DNA of 64,000 nucleotides from GCA-002727735 sp038134525 (GTDB lineage: Bacteria; Bacteroidota; Bacteroidia; Flavobacteriales_D; Parvicellaceae). Positions 17,638-26,408 of this stretch are shown here, one piece after another; within the stretch, counting starts at the first letter, position 1, and every line of letters starts with the position of its first letter. The stretch lies in assembly GCA_038134525.1 (NCBI GenBank), contig JAYPVI010000002.1, forward strand, positions 186,001 to 250,000. Reading direction: 5' to 3'. The translations under genes were made by a program, and so were the position numbers. Under the pieces are notes generated by a model. The model made no database searches, was not told the origin of the DNA, and saw only the letters and a program-made list of their open reading frames with translations.

Positions 17638-17668
17638 AAAAAAAAGGGGAACTTAAAAGTTCCCCTTT
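17638..17668 (-). terminator. Intrinsic terminator after rpsU
   Basis: A 12-bp inverted repeat (17643-17654 with 17657-17668; AAAGGGGAACTT core) is followed on the minus strand by a run of eight U including the stem base. It lies 24 nt after rpsU and its U-tract ends 4 nt before the xerC ATG. Confidence 0.88.
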
Positions 17669-17692
17669 CAATACGTAATAATAATAAAAATG

Positions 17693-17881
17693 TTATTCTG
17701 CTGACTTTAATTTTTCAACATACTCAGCTTTGATAACCTCTTGTCTTCTAATTACAGACTTTTTGATATACTCTTTTCTGTTTCTAAGCTCTTTAAGGAC
17801 ACCCGTTCTTTCAAATTTCTTTTTGTACTTCTTGAGTGCTTTTTCAATTGACTCACCTTCTTTTACTGGAATTTGTAGCAT
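17693..17881 (-). CDS. rpsU: 30S ribosomal protein S21
   Basis: bS21 binds near the 3' end of 16S rRNA beside the anti-Shine-Dalgarno and, in Bacteroidetes, helps hide it. The 62-residue protein starts MLQIPVKEGESIEKALKKYK and has the typical basic helices with ERTGVLKELRNRKEYIKKS. It has its own promoter (17901-17930) and terminator (17638-17668), so it is a single-gene unit. The leader sequence immediately before the ATG (CTTAAAACAGAATAA) contains no Shine-Dalgarno, unlike the strong one reported for rpsU in some relatives. Confidence 0.96.
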   Translation of the reverse strand: MLQIPVKEGESIEKALKKYKKKFERTGVLKELRNRKEYIKKSVIRRQEVIKAEYVEKLKSAE

Positions 17882-17900
17882 TTATTCTGTTTTAAGGTTG

Positions 17901-17930
17901 CAAATTTAATTATAAAATTAATATTGCCAA
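17901..17930 (-). promoter_or_regulatory. Promoter of rpsU
   Basis: On the minus strand TTG (17930-17928), 19 nt, then TAAATTTG (17908-17901): a full match to the Bacteroidetes TTTG-N19-TAnnTTTG pattern, 19 nt before the rpsU ATG. Confidence 0.7.
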
Positions 17931-17940
17931 ATAAAAAATA

Positions 17941-19083
17941 TTATTTAGAAAGCAACGATCTAGAAATGACTAATTTTTGAATTTCTGATGTTCCCTCTCC
18001 AATAGTGGCCAATTTTGAGTCTCTGTAGAATTTCTCAACTGGATACTCTTTGATATAACCATAACCTCCAAATACCTGTACAGCCTCATTTGCTACTGCA
18101 ACCGCAACTTCAGAAGATTTATATTTTGCCATTGCTGAATATTTATTAGCATCGCCTCCATTCATTAAAACATCTGCTGCCTTGTAAAGCAATAGTTTTG
18201 AAGCTTCCACTTCTGTTGCCATATCAGCGAGTTTAAATGATACACCTTGGAATTTTGAAATGGGTTTTCCAAATTGCTCCCTTTCTTTTGAGTATGCTAT
18301 AGAAGCATTCATAGCCCCCTCAGCCATCCCAATTGATAACGCACCAATTGAAATCCTACCACCATCAAGGATTTTCATAGATTGGATAAAACCTTCTCCA
18401 ATCTTACCAATAATATTTTCTTTATGGACTCTACAATTATCAAAAATAACTTCAGCCGTTTCTGAAGCCCTCATCCCTAACTTATCCTCTTTCTTTCCTC
18501 CACTGAAACCAGGTGTTCCACGCTCCACAGCAAAAGCAGTCATTCCATGAGAATCCAACAGCTCTCCAGTTCTTGCAATTACAACAATAATATCACCAGA
18601 TTTTCCATGGGTAATAAAATTCTTTGCCCCATTAATAATCCAATAATCCCCATCTTCAACTGCTGTACACTTCATCCTCATTGCATCAGACCCCGTGTTA
18701 GGTTCTGTTAATCCCCATGCTCCAATCCATTCACCTGAAGCCAAATTAGGAAGCCATTTTTTCTTCTGTTCCTCATTACCAAATTTTAAAATATGATTTG
18801 TACACAGTGAATTATGAGCTGCAACGGACAAGCCTATAGCACCACATACCTTTGATATTTCTTCAATTACAGCAATATATTCAAAATAACCTAATCCTGC
18901 TCCTCCATACTCCTCAGGAACAAGCACCCCCATCAATCCTAGCTCTCCAGCTTTTTTAAATAATTCTTTAGGAAAATATTGTTCTTCATCCCACCTCCCT
19001 ACGTTGGGCCTAATTTCTTTTTCAGCAAAATCTTTGACCATCTGAGAAATCATTTTGTGGTCTTCTGTAAAACTAAAATTCAT
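17941..19083 (-). CDS. Acyl-CoA dehydrogenase (short/branched-chain type)
   Basis: An FAD-dependent enzyme that oxidises acyl-CoA to enoyl-CoA in fatty-acid or branched-chain amino-acid breakdown. It has 380 residues, the standard family length. Visible blocks are the N-terminal helical domain, the FAD/substrate loop AWGLTEPNTGSDAMRM (about 128-143), the REQFGKPISKFQGVSFKLADM segment region and the C-terminal VQVFGGYGYIKEYPVEKFYR. The catalytic base is E363 in IGEGTSEIQ. Chain-length preference cannot be read reliably. It lies 5 nt downstream of apt on the same strand. Confidence 0.93.
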   Translation of the reverse strand: MNFSFTEDHKMISQMVKDFAEKEIRPNVGRWDEEQYFPKELFKKAGELGLMGVLVPEEYGGAGLGYFEYIAVIEEISKVCGAIGLSVAAHNSLCTNHILKFGNEEQKKKWLPNLASGEWIGAWGLTEPNTGSDAMRMKCTAVEDGDYWIINGAKNFITHGKSGDIIVVIARTGELLDSHGMTAFAVERGTPGFSGGKKEDKLGMRASETAEVIFDNCRVHKENIIGKIGEGFIQSMKILDGGRISIGALSIGMAEGAMNASIAYSKEREQFGKPISKFQGVSFKLADMATEVEASKLLLYKAADVLMNGGDANKYSAMAKYKSSEVAVAVANEAVQVFGGYGYIKEYPVEKFYRDSKLATIGEGTSEIQKLVISRSLLSK

Positions 19084-19088
19084 GTATG

Positions 19089-19616
19089 CTAATATTTTAC
19101 TATACTCGTTATGTTTGAAGTAAATTCTTCTAACAATTGTCTTCCGTTCAAAAAAGCCAACTCAACGACAAATGAAAACCCAACAATTTCCGCACCTTGT
19201 GACTTAATTAAATTTGCTGCAGCAACAGCTGTCCCTCCCGTAGCTAATAAATCATCATGTATTATAACTCTATCTCCAGGCTTAACAGCATCTATATGCA
19301 TTTCTATCTCCGCAGACCCATACTCAAGATCATACGTTATTGACACTGTTTTGTAGGGTAATTTCCCCTTCTTTCTTATCAACACAAATGATGTCCTATT
19401 TTTCATAGCTGCAGGAAACCCAAATAAAAAACCTCTACTTTCAATACCTGCAATATGGGTGACATCCTCCGGAAGTGATAAACAAAATTCATCTACTATT
19501 TCTTCTGACAATATGGGATCTTTCAAAATAGGAGTTATATCTTTAAATATTATTCCTTTTTTGGGAAAATCCTCAACATCTCTAATTGTATTATCTATCT
19601 TTTGTATAAGACTCAA
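19089..19616 (-). CDS. apt: Adenine phosphoribosyltransferase
   Basis: Apt salvages adenine with PRPP to make AMP. The 175-residue protein has the typical N-terminal DFPKKGIIFKDITPILKDP (about 16-34), the ESRGFLFG loop (59-66), and the PRPP-binding motif VIIHDDLLATGGTA at residues 117-130. Length matches the family. It is followed 5 nt later by the acyl-CoA dehydrogenase gene and preceded by the helix-hairpin-helix gene after 9 nt, so all three probably share a transcript. Confidence 0.96.
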   Translation of the reverse strand: MSLIQKIDNTIRDVEDFPKKGIIFKDITPILKDPILSEEIVDEFCLSLPEDVTHIAGIESRGFLFGFPAAMKNRTSFVLIRKKGKLPYKTVSITYDLEYGSAEIEMHIDAVKPGDRVIIHDDLLATGGTAVAAANLIKSQGAEIVGFSFVVELAFLNGRQLLEEFTSNITSIVKY

Positions 19617-19625
19617 TCTACTCTT

Positions 19626-20681
19626 TTAATCCAATGATATATATGGTGCAATTTTACGGTATAATTCATCATTTACCAAATGAATTTGTTTGATTTTGGA
19701 TAAAGAATCATAAAGCCCATGTTGGATTTTGTAGTTCATAATAGCATTAGCTAAATTCCAACTAATGTAAGGATGAGAAGCCATAACTTCCTTTGATGCT
19801 GAATTGATATTTATTTTTTTCAACTTTATTGAATCTAACTTTAACATTGGCTTTATTTCTTCTACTAAAATTTTGCTAAACCCATAAACTTCATTTAATT
19901 GATTTTTGGAAATAAAACCACCTAATAATGATCTATATTTCACAATTCTATTTGCTCTTTTAGATCCTATCCCGTTCAATGATTTCCATTGATTAGTGTC
20001 TGCTGTATTCATCATAATTTCCACTTTTTTTTCCTTAAATCTATTTTTTGGCATTAACAACAACTTTAGCTTGTCTAAATCAATATGCTGTTTAGCTACA
20101 TCTTTTTCAGTCACAGATTTATTTTTAAAATATCTTTTAATATTTGTTACAGAGTATTTCAAAAAATAACAATGTTTACCATCTTTCTTCATGTAGTATA
20201 TACTATCATAAAGCATGTTAAGATGATAGTTTGGTTTTTCAGATTGATCAATCTCAAAAAAACATTTTTTTGTTTTGCTTTTAGCCGATTTCACTTCAAA
20301 ATCAGTAATGGAGTCTAGTAGCTTTTTATGAGAATGATTTAAAACATAGCAATTAAATAATTGTTCTTTAGTTTTAAATCCTCCTAGTTTGTTTTTGTAA
20401 TTAAAAATGGCCTTAATTTGTTTATTACTAAAACCCAAGTTTTGCCAATCTAATTGACTCCAATTATTAGGGTTTCTATCCAGCTTCAATTCTACATTTG
20501 AATTTTTAACTACATTAGATGATAACACCTGAGATTTATTTGTTGGAACAAACTCCAAAGCAAGGATTTTTTGATTTTTTGAAACCGAATCATGAATCAG
20601 CTTATACAAAACAAGAGATGCAATTATTATTAGCAAAAATATAATCCCTTTACGTTGAGATGAGGTGTAAGATAAACTCAC
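19626..20681 (-). CDS. Membrane-anchored helix-hairpin-helix protein (ComEA-like repeats)
   Basis: The 351-residue protein has one N-terminal membrane segment (about 12-27, GIIFLLIIIASLVLYK) and then three helix-hairpin-helix modules of the ComEA/PulK type, at about residues 68-113 (LGGFKTKEQL), 222-285 (LNGIGSKRANRIVKYRSLLG) and 290-350 (NINSASKEVMASHPYIS). Such modules bind DNA without sequence preference, and in ComEA the protein pulls incoming DNA through the periplasm. This protein is much longer than ComEA and has an unstructured basic stretch between modules one and two. A role in DNA uptake is possible but not shown; it could instead be a structural or secretion-linked HhH protein. 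Confidence 0.75.
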   Translation of the reverse strand: MSLSYTSSQRKGIIFLLIIIASLVLYKLIHDSVSKNQKILALEFVPTNKSQVLSSNVVKNSNVELKLDRNPNNWSQLDWQNLGFSNKQIKAIFNYKNKLGGFKTKEQLFNCYVLNHSHKKLLDSITDFEVKSAKSKTKKCFFEIDQSEKPNYHLNMLYDSIYYMKKDGKHCYFLKYSVTNIKRYFKNKSVTEKDVAKQHIDLDKLKLLLMPKNRFKEKKVEIMMNTADTNQWKSLNGIGSKRANRIVKYRSLLGGFISKNQLNEVYGFSKILVEEIKPMLKLDSIKLKKININSASKEVMASHPYISWNLANAIMNYKIQHGLYDSLSKIKQIHLVNDELYRKIAPYISLD

Positions 20682-20707
20682 AAGAATACCAATTAAAGAA
20701 TTGAAAA

Positions 20708-22318
20708 TTATTTTTTAATTGCTTTGAGATATTTCTCTAATTGTTTTTTAACAACAGGAAATAACAGGTAAAGACCTATCATATTGGGAAAAACCATGGC
20801 GAAAATCATAGCATCTGAAAATCCCCATACTGAGTTCATACTTGCTGATGCCCCAATTATAACAAACAATAAGAAAAGAAGCTTGTATGTTATATCCGCT
20901 TTTTTACCTCTTCCAAATAGGTATTTCCATGACTGAAGACCGTAATAAGACCAAGAAATCATAGTGGAAACCGCAAAAAGAACTACTGCAATTGTTAGAA
21001 AAACATTTGAAAAAGGGATGTATTTTGCAAATGCTTTTGATGTAATTCCTGCACCTTCGTATTCTACACCATCAATTAGCACTGCACCTTCACCATTTCC
21101 TCCGTATTGAAAAACTGGTTCAGCTCCAATTGACCCATTAAAATTGAAAATAATAATAACTAAGGCAGTCATAGTGCAAATTACAACAGTATCAATAAAT
21201 GGCTCTAGAAGTGCAACTAGTCCTTCTGATGCAGCATATTTTGTTTTAACAGCTGAATGAGCTATTGATGCTGATCCTGCTCCAGCCTCATTTGAAAAAG
21301 CAGCTCTTTTGAATCCTACTAAGAGGACTCCTATAATACTCCCAACACCTACTGCAGTTGGATTAAATGCTTCCTTAATAATCAAGGCAAATGCGTTATC
21401 AATTAATGAAAAATTAGTTCCAATAATATATAAGCAGGCCATTAAATATAATACGGCCATAAATGGAACAATTTTTTCGGTTACTGATGCTATTCTTTTT
21501 ATGCCTCCAATTATTATAACCCCTACGAAGAGAGCAAGTATAAATCCAATTATTGTACCTGCACTAGAACTATCCCACCCCAACAACTCCTTCAACACTA
21601 TGGTAGCCTGATTTGATTGAGCTGCATTTCCGCCTCCAAATGAACCCCCAATACAGAATACAGCAAATAACACGGCTGTTACTTTTCCAAGTATATTAAA
21701 CCCCTTATCCTTAAGGCCCTTACTTAAATAATACATTGGACCACCATAAACTGTACCATCCGATCCAATGTCTCTGTAATGAACTCCTAATGTACATTCT
21801 ACAAACTTGGTAGACATTCCAATAAGACCACAAATAATCATCCAAAAAGTAGCTCCTGGACCACCTAGAGCAATGGCTAATGCAACACCTGCAATATTTC
21901 CATTTCCAACAGTCCCTGAAACCGCAGTTGCCAACGCTTGGAAATGGGTAACCTCTCCTTCTTTACTTTCATCTTTTATGGTGTCCTTTACATCTCCATC
22001 TATTGCTAAACTTTCATTTACTGAAGATTTTTCTATATCATCATATTTCCCTCTAACTACATTGATCGCTTTGGGGAAATAACGAATATTTGGAAAGCCA
22101 AAATAGATAGTGAAAAAAAAGGCACTTATTACCAATAGAATAATTACAAAAGGGGCCCCATCAAATATTTCAAAAAACACTATGTTTGAAACTAAATCTG
22201 AAAAAGGTTGGAACGCTTTATCTATCTTCTGATCAAGACCCAGTTCATTTGTTTCAGCTGCATTTGCTGTGATAATTGAAAATGATAAGGAAAGCGATAG
22301 TAAGTATTTAATGTTCAT
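20708..22318 (-). CDS. Sodium:alanine/glycine symporter (AGCS family)
   Basis: An inner-membrane amino-acid:cation symporter of the AGCS family. The 536-residue protein begins with a cleavable-looking hydrophobic segment ending in ITANAAE, then many membrane spans. The family signature VGNGNIAGVALAIALGGPGA lies at about residues 137-156, with ATFWMIICGLIGMSTKFVE after it. A charged loop at about 90-125 separates the first span from the rest. Length is a little above the usual 450-500 because of the N-terminal extension and this loop. It overlaps the upstream reductase gene by 11 nt, so translation is probably coupled. Substrate (alanine or glycine) is inferred from the family. Confidence 0.9.
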   Translation of the reverse strand: MNIKYLLSLSLSFSIITANAAETNELGLDQKIDKAFQPFSDLVSNIVFFEIFDGAPFVIILLVISAFFFTIYFGFPNIRYFPKAINVVRGKYDDIEKSSVNESLAIDGDVKDTIKDESKEGEVTHFQALATAVSGTVGNGNIAGVALAIALGGPGATFWMIICGLIGMSTKFVECTLGVHYRDIGSDGTVYGGPMYYLSKGLKDKGFNILGKVTAVLFAVFCIGGSFGGGNAAQSNQATIVLKELLGWDSSSAGTIIGFILALFVGVIIIGGIKRIASVTEKIVPFMAVLYLMACLYIIGTNFSLIDNAFALIIKEAFNPTAVGVGSIIGVLLVGFKRAAFSNEAGAGSASIAHSAVKTKYAASEGLVALLEPFIDTVVICTMTALVIIIFNFNGSIGAEPVFQYGGNGEGAVLIDGVEYEGAGITSKAFAKYIPFSNVFLTIAVVLFAVSTMISWSYYGLQSWKYLFGRGKKADITYKLLFLLFVIIGASASMNSVWGFSDAMIFAMVFPNMIGLYLLFPVVKKQLEKYLKAIKK

Positions 22319-23222
22319 TTTGTATTTTTATTTGTCTGTCCATAATTTTAACCCCTGTTAAAAAATCTACTGGATTATAATCTAATTCGTTTTTTGCCTT
22401 ACTGATGTCAAAGCCAGTCTTTAGTGGTCTTAAAGCGGGTTGATTTAATGATTTCGAAGATACAGGATTTATCAATGATTTGTCTAGGTTGTAAAAATCC
22501 GCCACAATATGAACCAATTCTAATATACTGTAGCACTTAGGTCCTGAAAGGTGAAATAATCCAAATGCACTTTTATCCATAATAGAAATACATCCAGAAG
22601 CTAGATCTTCGGCTAAAGTTGGAGACCTAAATTGGTCATTAACCACATTTATTTTATTTCCTTTCTCTACCTCCCCTTTAGCCCACAATACTAAATTTGA
22701 TCTACTCATGTTGTCTGTTATCCCATATATAATTATAGTTCTTGCAATACTCCAGTTTGCACAGTTTTCTTTAACAATTTTTTCAGACTCTAACTTAGAC
22801 TTAGCATAATAGTGCAATGGATTGGGTGAATCATTTTCATTGTACGGACCATCTTCTCCATCGAATACAAAATCAGTACTTAAATGAATAAAATGAGTTC
22901 CCAATTTAGCTACTGCATTAGCAAGGTGTTTTACGCCATTGACATTTATATCCCAACACTGTTTTTGATTTAATTCACATGCATCCACATTAGTCATGGC
23001 GGCACAATTAATAATCACATTAGGTGAAAACTGTTCAACAATTTTAATTACCTCATTTTCTTTTGTAATGTCTAGGGGTTGGTAAGAATAACCTTTTTGA
23101 TCAATTAACCTGTTTTTTCCTAGACCAGTAGCTAGAAGATTAATATTATTTCTAGTTTTTAAAGCATAAACCAATTTTTGGCCTAAAAGACCATTTGCTC
23201 CAGTTAATAAAACTTTTTTCAT
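22308..23222 (-). CDS. NAD(P)-dependent sugar-nucleotide reductase, RmlD-like
   Basis: A 304-residue extended short-chain dehydrogenase of the RmlD substrate-binding type. The Rossmann glycine motif is GANGLLG at residues 8-14, the STDFVFDG block is at 115-122 and the catalytic pair is Y139 and K143 (YYAKSK). RmlD reduces dTDP-4-keto-rhamnose to dTDP-rhamnose, but no other rhamnose genes are nearby, so the substrate is uncertain. It overlaps the K+ channel gene by 1 nt and the AGCS gene by 11 nt within a tightly packed operon of unrelated functions. Confidence 0.85.
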   Translation of the reverse strand: MKKVLLTGANGLLGQKLVYALKTRNNINLLATGLGKNRLIDQKGYSYQPLDITKENEVIKIVEQFSPNVIINCAAMTNVDACELNQKQCWDINVNGVKHLANAVAKLGTHFIHLSTDFVFDGEDGPYNENDSPNPLHYYAKSKLESEKIVKENCANWSIARTIIIYGITDNMSRSNLVLWAKGEVEKGNKINVVNDQFRSPTLAEDLASGCISIMDKSAFGLFHLSGPKCYSILELVHIVADFYNLDKSLINPVSSKSLNQPALRPLKTGFDISKAKNELDYNPVDFLTGVKIMDRQIKIQNEH

Positions 23223-24253
23223 TATTGCTCTATACCAAAAATCTGATTTAATCTAGAAATCTCATCTCCTTCTCCCAAAACTAATATTTTACAATTGGGC
23301 ATAATTTCTGTATCGTCTTTTGGATTAATTAGAAAACTCCCATTTGCATCTTTAAAGCCAATTATATTACAAACTGGAAAATCCTTCTTTAAATCCGAAA
23401 TTTTTTTGAACTGAAAGTCTGGTGGAATATCTTTAAAGTCAATACTTTCTAGGTTTATTTTATTTTCCCCTTCAATTAATATTTCATCTATAAATTCCAA
23501 CACATCAGGAGTAGCTACTAATTGAGCCATATGAGATCCACCAAGTGAATCTGGCATAATTACGTTTTCAGCTCCAGCAATTTTTAATTTTTTTACAGAG
23601 CTAGACTTAGAAGCTCTTGCTATAATTTTAAGTTTTGGGTTTAATTCTTTAGCTGTTAATACCACAAACAAGTTATCTGCATCAGATGGAAGTGTGGTTA
23701 TTAATGCTTTAGCACTTTTGATTCCGCATTTTAGAAGTAGTTCATCATTTGTAGCATCACCCTCGGCACAATTAATATCAGTTTTAGTTCTGAAATGACT
23801 TACTATATCTACATCTTGCTCAATAACTAAACATTTGTGATTATGAGCCATTAGCGTTTCTAATGCTGTTGAGCCTACTCTTCCGTGACCGCAAATAATA
23901 ACATGGTTAGTAAGCATTTCTATATTTTTCATGTATTTATATTCTCTAAAATAGGTTCTGTAGTCACCACTCAGTATATATCCCGTAATCGATGTTACAG
24001 CATAAGCAAATGTACCAAAACTTGTGATGATAAGAAATGCAGTGAATAATTTTCCAGCATTAGATAATTCTTCTACTTCTCCAAACCCCACCGTAGAAAC
24101 GGTTATTATTGTTTGATAGAAAGAGTCTAATACGGACCATCCTTCAAAAAGCATATAACCCATTGTTCCCACGATGACAATAATTAATAACACCACGAGT
24201 GAATACAATACTTTAGAAAAAAGACGGAAATTTAAAAGCATTCTATTCATCAT
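23222..24253 (-). CDS. Potassium channel with RCK (TrkA-N/TrkA-C) domain
   Basis: A two-span K+ channel subunit of 343 residues. Membrane helices lie at about 14-36 and 67-94, with the pore helix and selectivity filter TVGFG at residues 54-58 between them. The cytoplasmic RCK domain starts at about 117 (HVIICGHGRVGSTALETL) with the nucleotide-binding GHGRVG at 122-127, and a C-terminal TrkA-C-like part spans about 255-343. It resembles the MthK/KefC-type gated channels of bacteria. It follows the PspC-like gene by 1 nt. The gating ligand is unknown. Confidence 0.9.
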   Translation of the reverse strand: MMNRMLLNFRLFSKVLYSLVVLLIIVIVGTMGYMLFEGWSVLDSFYQTIITVSTVGFGEVEELSNAGKLFTAFLIITSFGTFAYAVTSITGYILSGDYRTYFREYKYMKNIEMLTNHVIICGHGRVGSTALETLMAHNHKCLVIEQDVDIVSHFRTKTDINCAEGDATNDELLLKCGIKSAKALITTLPSDADNLFVVLTAKELNPKLKIIARASKSSSVKKLKIAGAENVIMPDSLGGSHMAQLVATPDVLEFIDEILIEGENKINLESIDFKDIPPDFQFKKISDLKKDFPVCNIIGFKDANGSFLINPKDDTEIMPNCKILVLGEGDEISRLNQIFGIEQ

Positions 24254-24254
24254 C

Positions 24255-24509
24255 TTATTTTAAATCCCAAACTGTTTTTCTTTTATGTCTAAACTTAAAG
24301 ACGGATTTATTTTCTAAAATAAAAGCCATAATGAAATATATCAATACGGGGCTACCTAGTGTAATAAAACTTAGATAAATGAAGAATTTCCTTACAATTA
24401 TGGGGTTTAAATTCAGTTTATCTCCCCACCATTCACTTACACCAAATGCTCTTTTTTCAAAAAAATGGATGATACTATTTAATACTGGAATCTTAAATTT
24501 TATTAGCAT
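24255..24509 (-). CDS. Small PspC-domain-like membrane protein
   Basis: An 84-residue protein whose middle part (FFEKRAFGVSEWWGDKLNLN at about 17-36, then IVRKFFIYLSFITLGSPVLI) resembles the PspC domain of phage-shock proteins, with one or two hydrophobic segments at about 41-65 and a basic C-terminal tail. In Flavobacteriia similar short PspC-like proteins are common; their role is unclear and may be in envelope stress. It lies 4 nt after pyrF and 1 nt before the K+ channel gene. Assignment rests on pattern resemblance only. Confidence 0.65.
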   Translation of the reverse strand: MLIKFKIPVLNSIIHFFEKRAFGVSEWWGDKLNLNPIIVRKFFIYLSFITLGSPVLIYFIMAFILENKSVFKFRHKRKTVWDLK

Positions 24510-24513
24510 ATCA

Positions 24514-25317
24514 TTAAATATAAAGGGCCATTTGATCTTTTAGTTTCCTAGCTTCTTCTGACGCACGTTCTTCAAAAAACTCATCGTTTGATGCATAAAT
24601 AATACTCCTTGATGAATTTATTAAAAGTCCCACATCTTTAGTTGCACCGTACTGAATTACTTTTTGTAAATCTCCCCCTTGTGCACCAACTCCTGGAACA
24701 AGAAGAAAATGATTTGGTATTTTTTCACGAATAAAGCTAAACTGATTTTCATTAGTTGCGCCAACTACAAACATCATATTACTATGGTCACCCCAAGATG
24801 CTGTTTTCTCCAAAACTTCTTCAAATAGTTTTTTTCCGTTTTCCAAAGTAAGCTGTTGAAATGAAGAAGAGCCAGAATTACTCGTTAAACCTAATACTAT
24901 AACCCATTTTTTAGAAATAGTCAAAAATGGAGAAACAGAATCTTCACCCATATAAGGGGCTACAGTAATGGCATCAAAATCATACGTGTTAAAAAAAGTC
25001 TCTGCATATTTTAAAGAAGTATTACCTATATCCCCTCGTTTGGCATCCGCGATTAAAAACATATTTTTTGGAATATAATCAATCGTTTTCTTAAGTGAAA
25101 TCCATCCTTTTGGTCCCAGACACTCATAAAAAGCAATATTTGGTTTATAGGCAACGCAATATTCTTTTGTGGCATCAATTATTCTTTTATTAAACTCGAA
25201 CACAGGATCTTCTAATTCTAATAAAAATGCAGGTATTTTACTTAAATCCGGATCTAGACCTACGCACAAAAATGATTTCTTTTTAAAAATCTGATCTATT
25301 ATTTCTGCTCTTTTCAT
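24514..25317 (-). CDS. pyrF: Orotidine 5'-phosphate decarboxylase (type 2)
   Basis: PyrF decarboxylates OMP to UMP, the last step of de novo pyrimidine synthesis. The 267-residue length and the sequence place it in the longer type-2 family of Bacteroidetes and Mycobacteria. The N-terminal LCVGLDPDLSKIP (17-29), KPNIAFYE (58-65) and catalytic DAKRGDIGNT (91-100) are visible, as is the phosphate-binding VPGVGAQGGD region. Its start overlaps the prfA stop by 4 nt (ATGA type), so translation is coupled to prfA. Confidence 0.96.
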   Translation of the reverse strand: MKRAEIIDQIFKKKSFLCVGLDPDLSKIPAFLLELEDPVFEFNKRIIDATKEYCVAYKPNIAFYECLGPKGWISLKKTIDYIPKNMFLIADAKRGDIGNTSLKYAETFFNTYDFDAITVAPYMGEDSVSPFLTISKKWVIVLGLTSNSGSSSFQQLTLENGKKLFEEVLEKTASWGDHSNMMFVVGATNENQFSFIREKIPNHFLLVPGVGAQGGDLQKVIQYGATKDVGLLINSSRSIIYASNDEFFEERASEEARKLKDQMALYI

Positions 25318-26408
25318 TGATCTTCCGTTATACCTTCATTTAATTTCTCTGCATTTTCTGCCATGATTAAAGCATTGATCATTTCTTGAATATCCCCGTT
25401 CATGAAATTTGCTAAATTATAAATCGTCTTCCCAATTCGATGATCAGTAATTCTTCCCTGAGGATAGTTGTAAGTTCTAATTTTAGCAGACCGATCTCCA
25501 GTTGAAACCAACGATTTTCTCTGATCAGCTCTTTCCTTTGCTAATCTTTCCTCCTCTGCCTGATATAGTCTTGACCTTAATACTTGAAGTGCCTTTTCGT
25601 AATTTTTATGTTGTGATCTTCCGTCCTGACATTCCACAACTGTTCCTGTTGGAATGTGAGTTAAACGAACAGCAGATTCTGTTTTATTTACATGTTGACC
25701 GCCAGCTCCAGATGATCTGTAAGTATCTTTTTTTACATCAGCCATATTCAAATCAAAATCAACCTCTTCAGCTTCAGGTAAAACGGCAACCGTTATGGCA
25801 GATGTATGGACTCTTCCTTGCGACTCCGTTTCTGGGACTCTTTGTACGCGATGTACCCCAGATTCAAATTTTAATTGTCCATATACTTCTTCGCCTGTTA
25901 TGCCTAAAGAAATTTCTCTAAAACCTTTTGTACCTCCTTCGTTTGAATTTAACACTTCAAAGGACCATGATTTCTCTTTAAAAAACATCGTAAACATGCG
26001 GAAAACATCTTCTACAAAAATACATGCTTCATCTCCGCCAGTCCCTGCTCTAAGCTCCATTATAACGTTTTTATTGTCATTAGGATCTTTAGGAATTAAA
26101 AGCCATTTTATTTTTTCATCTAATTCTAACTTTTTACTTATAAATTCATCTAATTCTTCTTTAGCTAACGCTTTAAATTCTGGATCATCTTCATTTTGAA
26201 TAATCTCTTTTGCATTAGCTATATTTTCCGTTATTTCTTTATAAGTTTTATAAGTAGAAACAATCTCATATAAATCCTTGTATTCGCGATTAAGCTTGAC
26301 ATATCGCTTCATGTCATTAATTACTTCAGGGTCCACCATTTGTTTTGCAATTTCCTCATAACGAATGGCAATTTGTTCTAATTTATCTATGATACCTACA
26401 TCACTCAT
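25314..26408 (-). CDS. prfA: Peptide chain release factor 1
   Basis: RF1 recognises UAA and UAG stop codons and triggers peptide release. The 364-residue protein carries GGQ at residues 236-238 in SGAGGQHVNKTESAVRL, and the stop-codon recognition PxT motif appears as PET in HRVQRVPETESQGRVHTSA. The N-terminal coiled domain is complete. It overlaps purM by 4 nt upstream and pyrF by 4 nt downstream, which implies a translationally coupled purM-prfA-pyrF operon. Confidence 0.97.
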   Translation of the reverse strand: MSDVGIIDKLEQIAIRYEEIAKQMVDPEVINDMKRYVKLNREYKDLYEIVSTYKTYKEITENIANAKEIIQNEDDPEFKALAKEELDEFISKKLELDEKIKWLLIPKDPNDNKNVIMELRAGTGGDEACIFVEDVFRMFTMFFKEKSWSFEVLNSNEGGTKGFREISLGITGEEVYGQLKFESGVHRVQRVPETESQGRVHTSAITVAVLPEAEEVDFDLNMADVKKDTYRSSGAGGQHVNKTESAVRLTHIPTGTVVECQDGRSQHKNYEKALQVLRSRLYQAEEERLAKERADQRKSLVSTGDRSAKIRTYNYPQGRITDHRIGKTIYNLANFMNGDIQEMINALIMAENAEKLNEGITEDQ

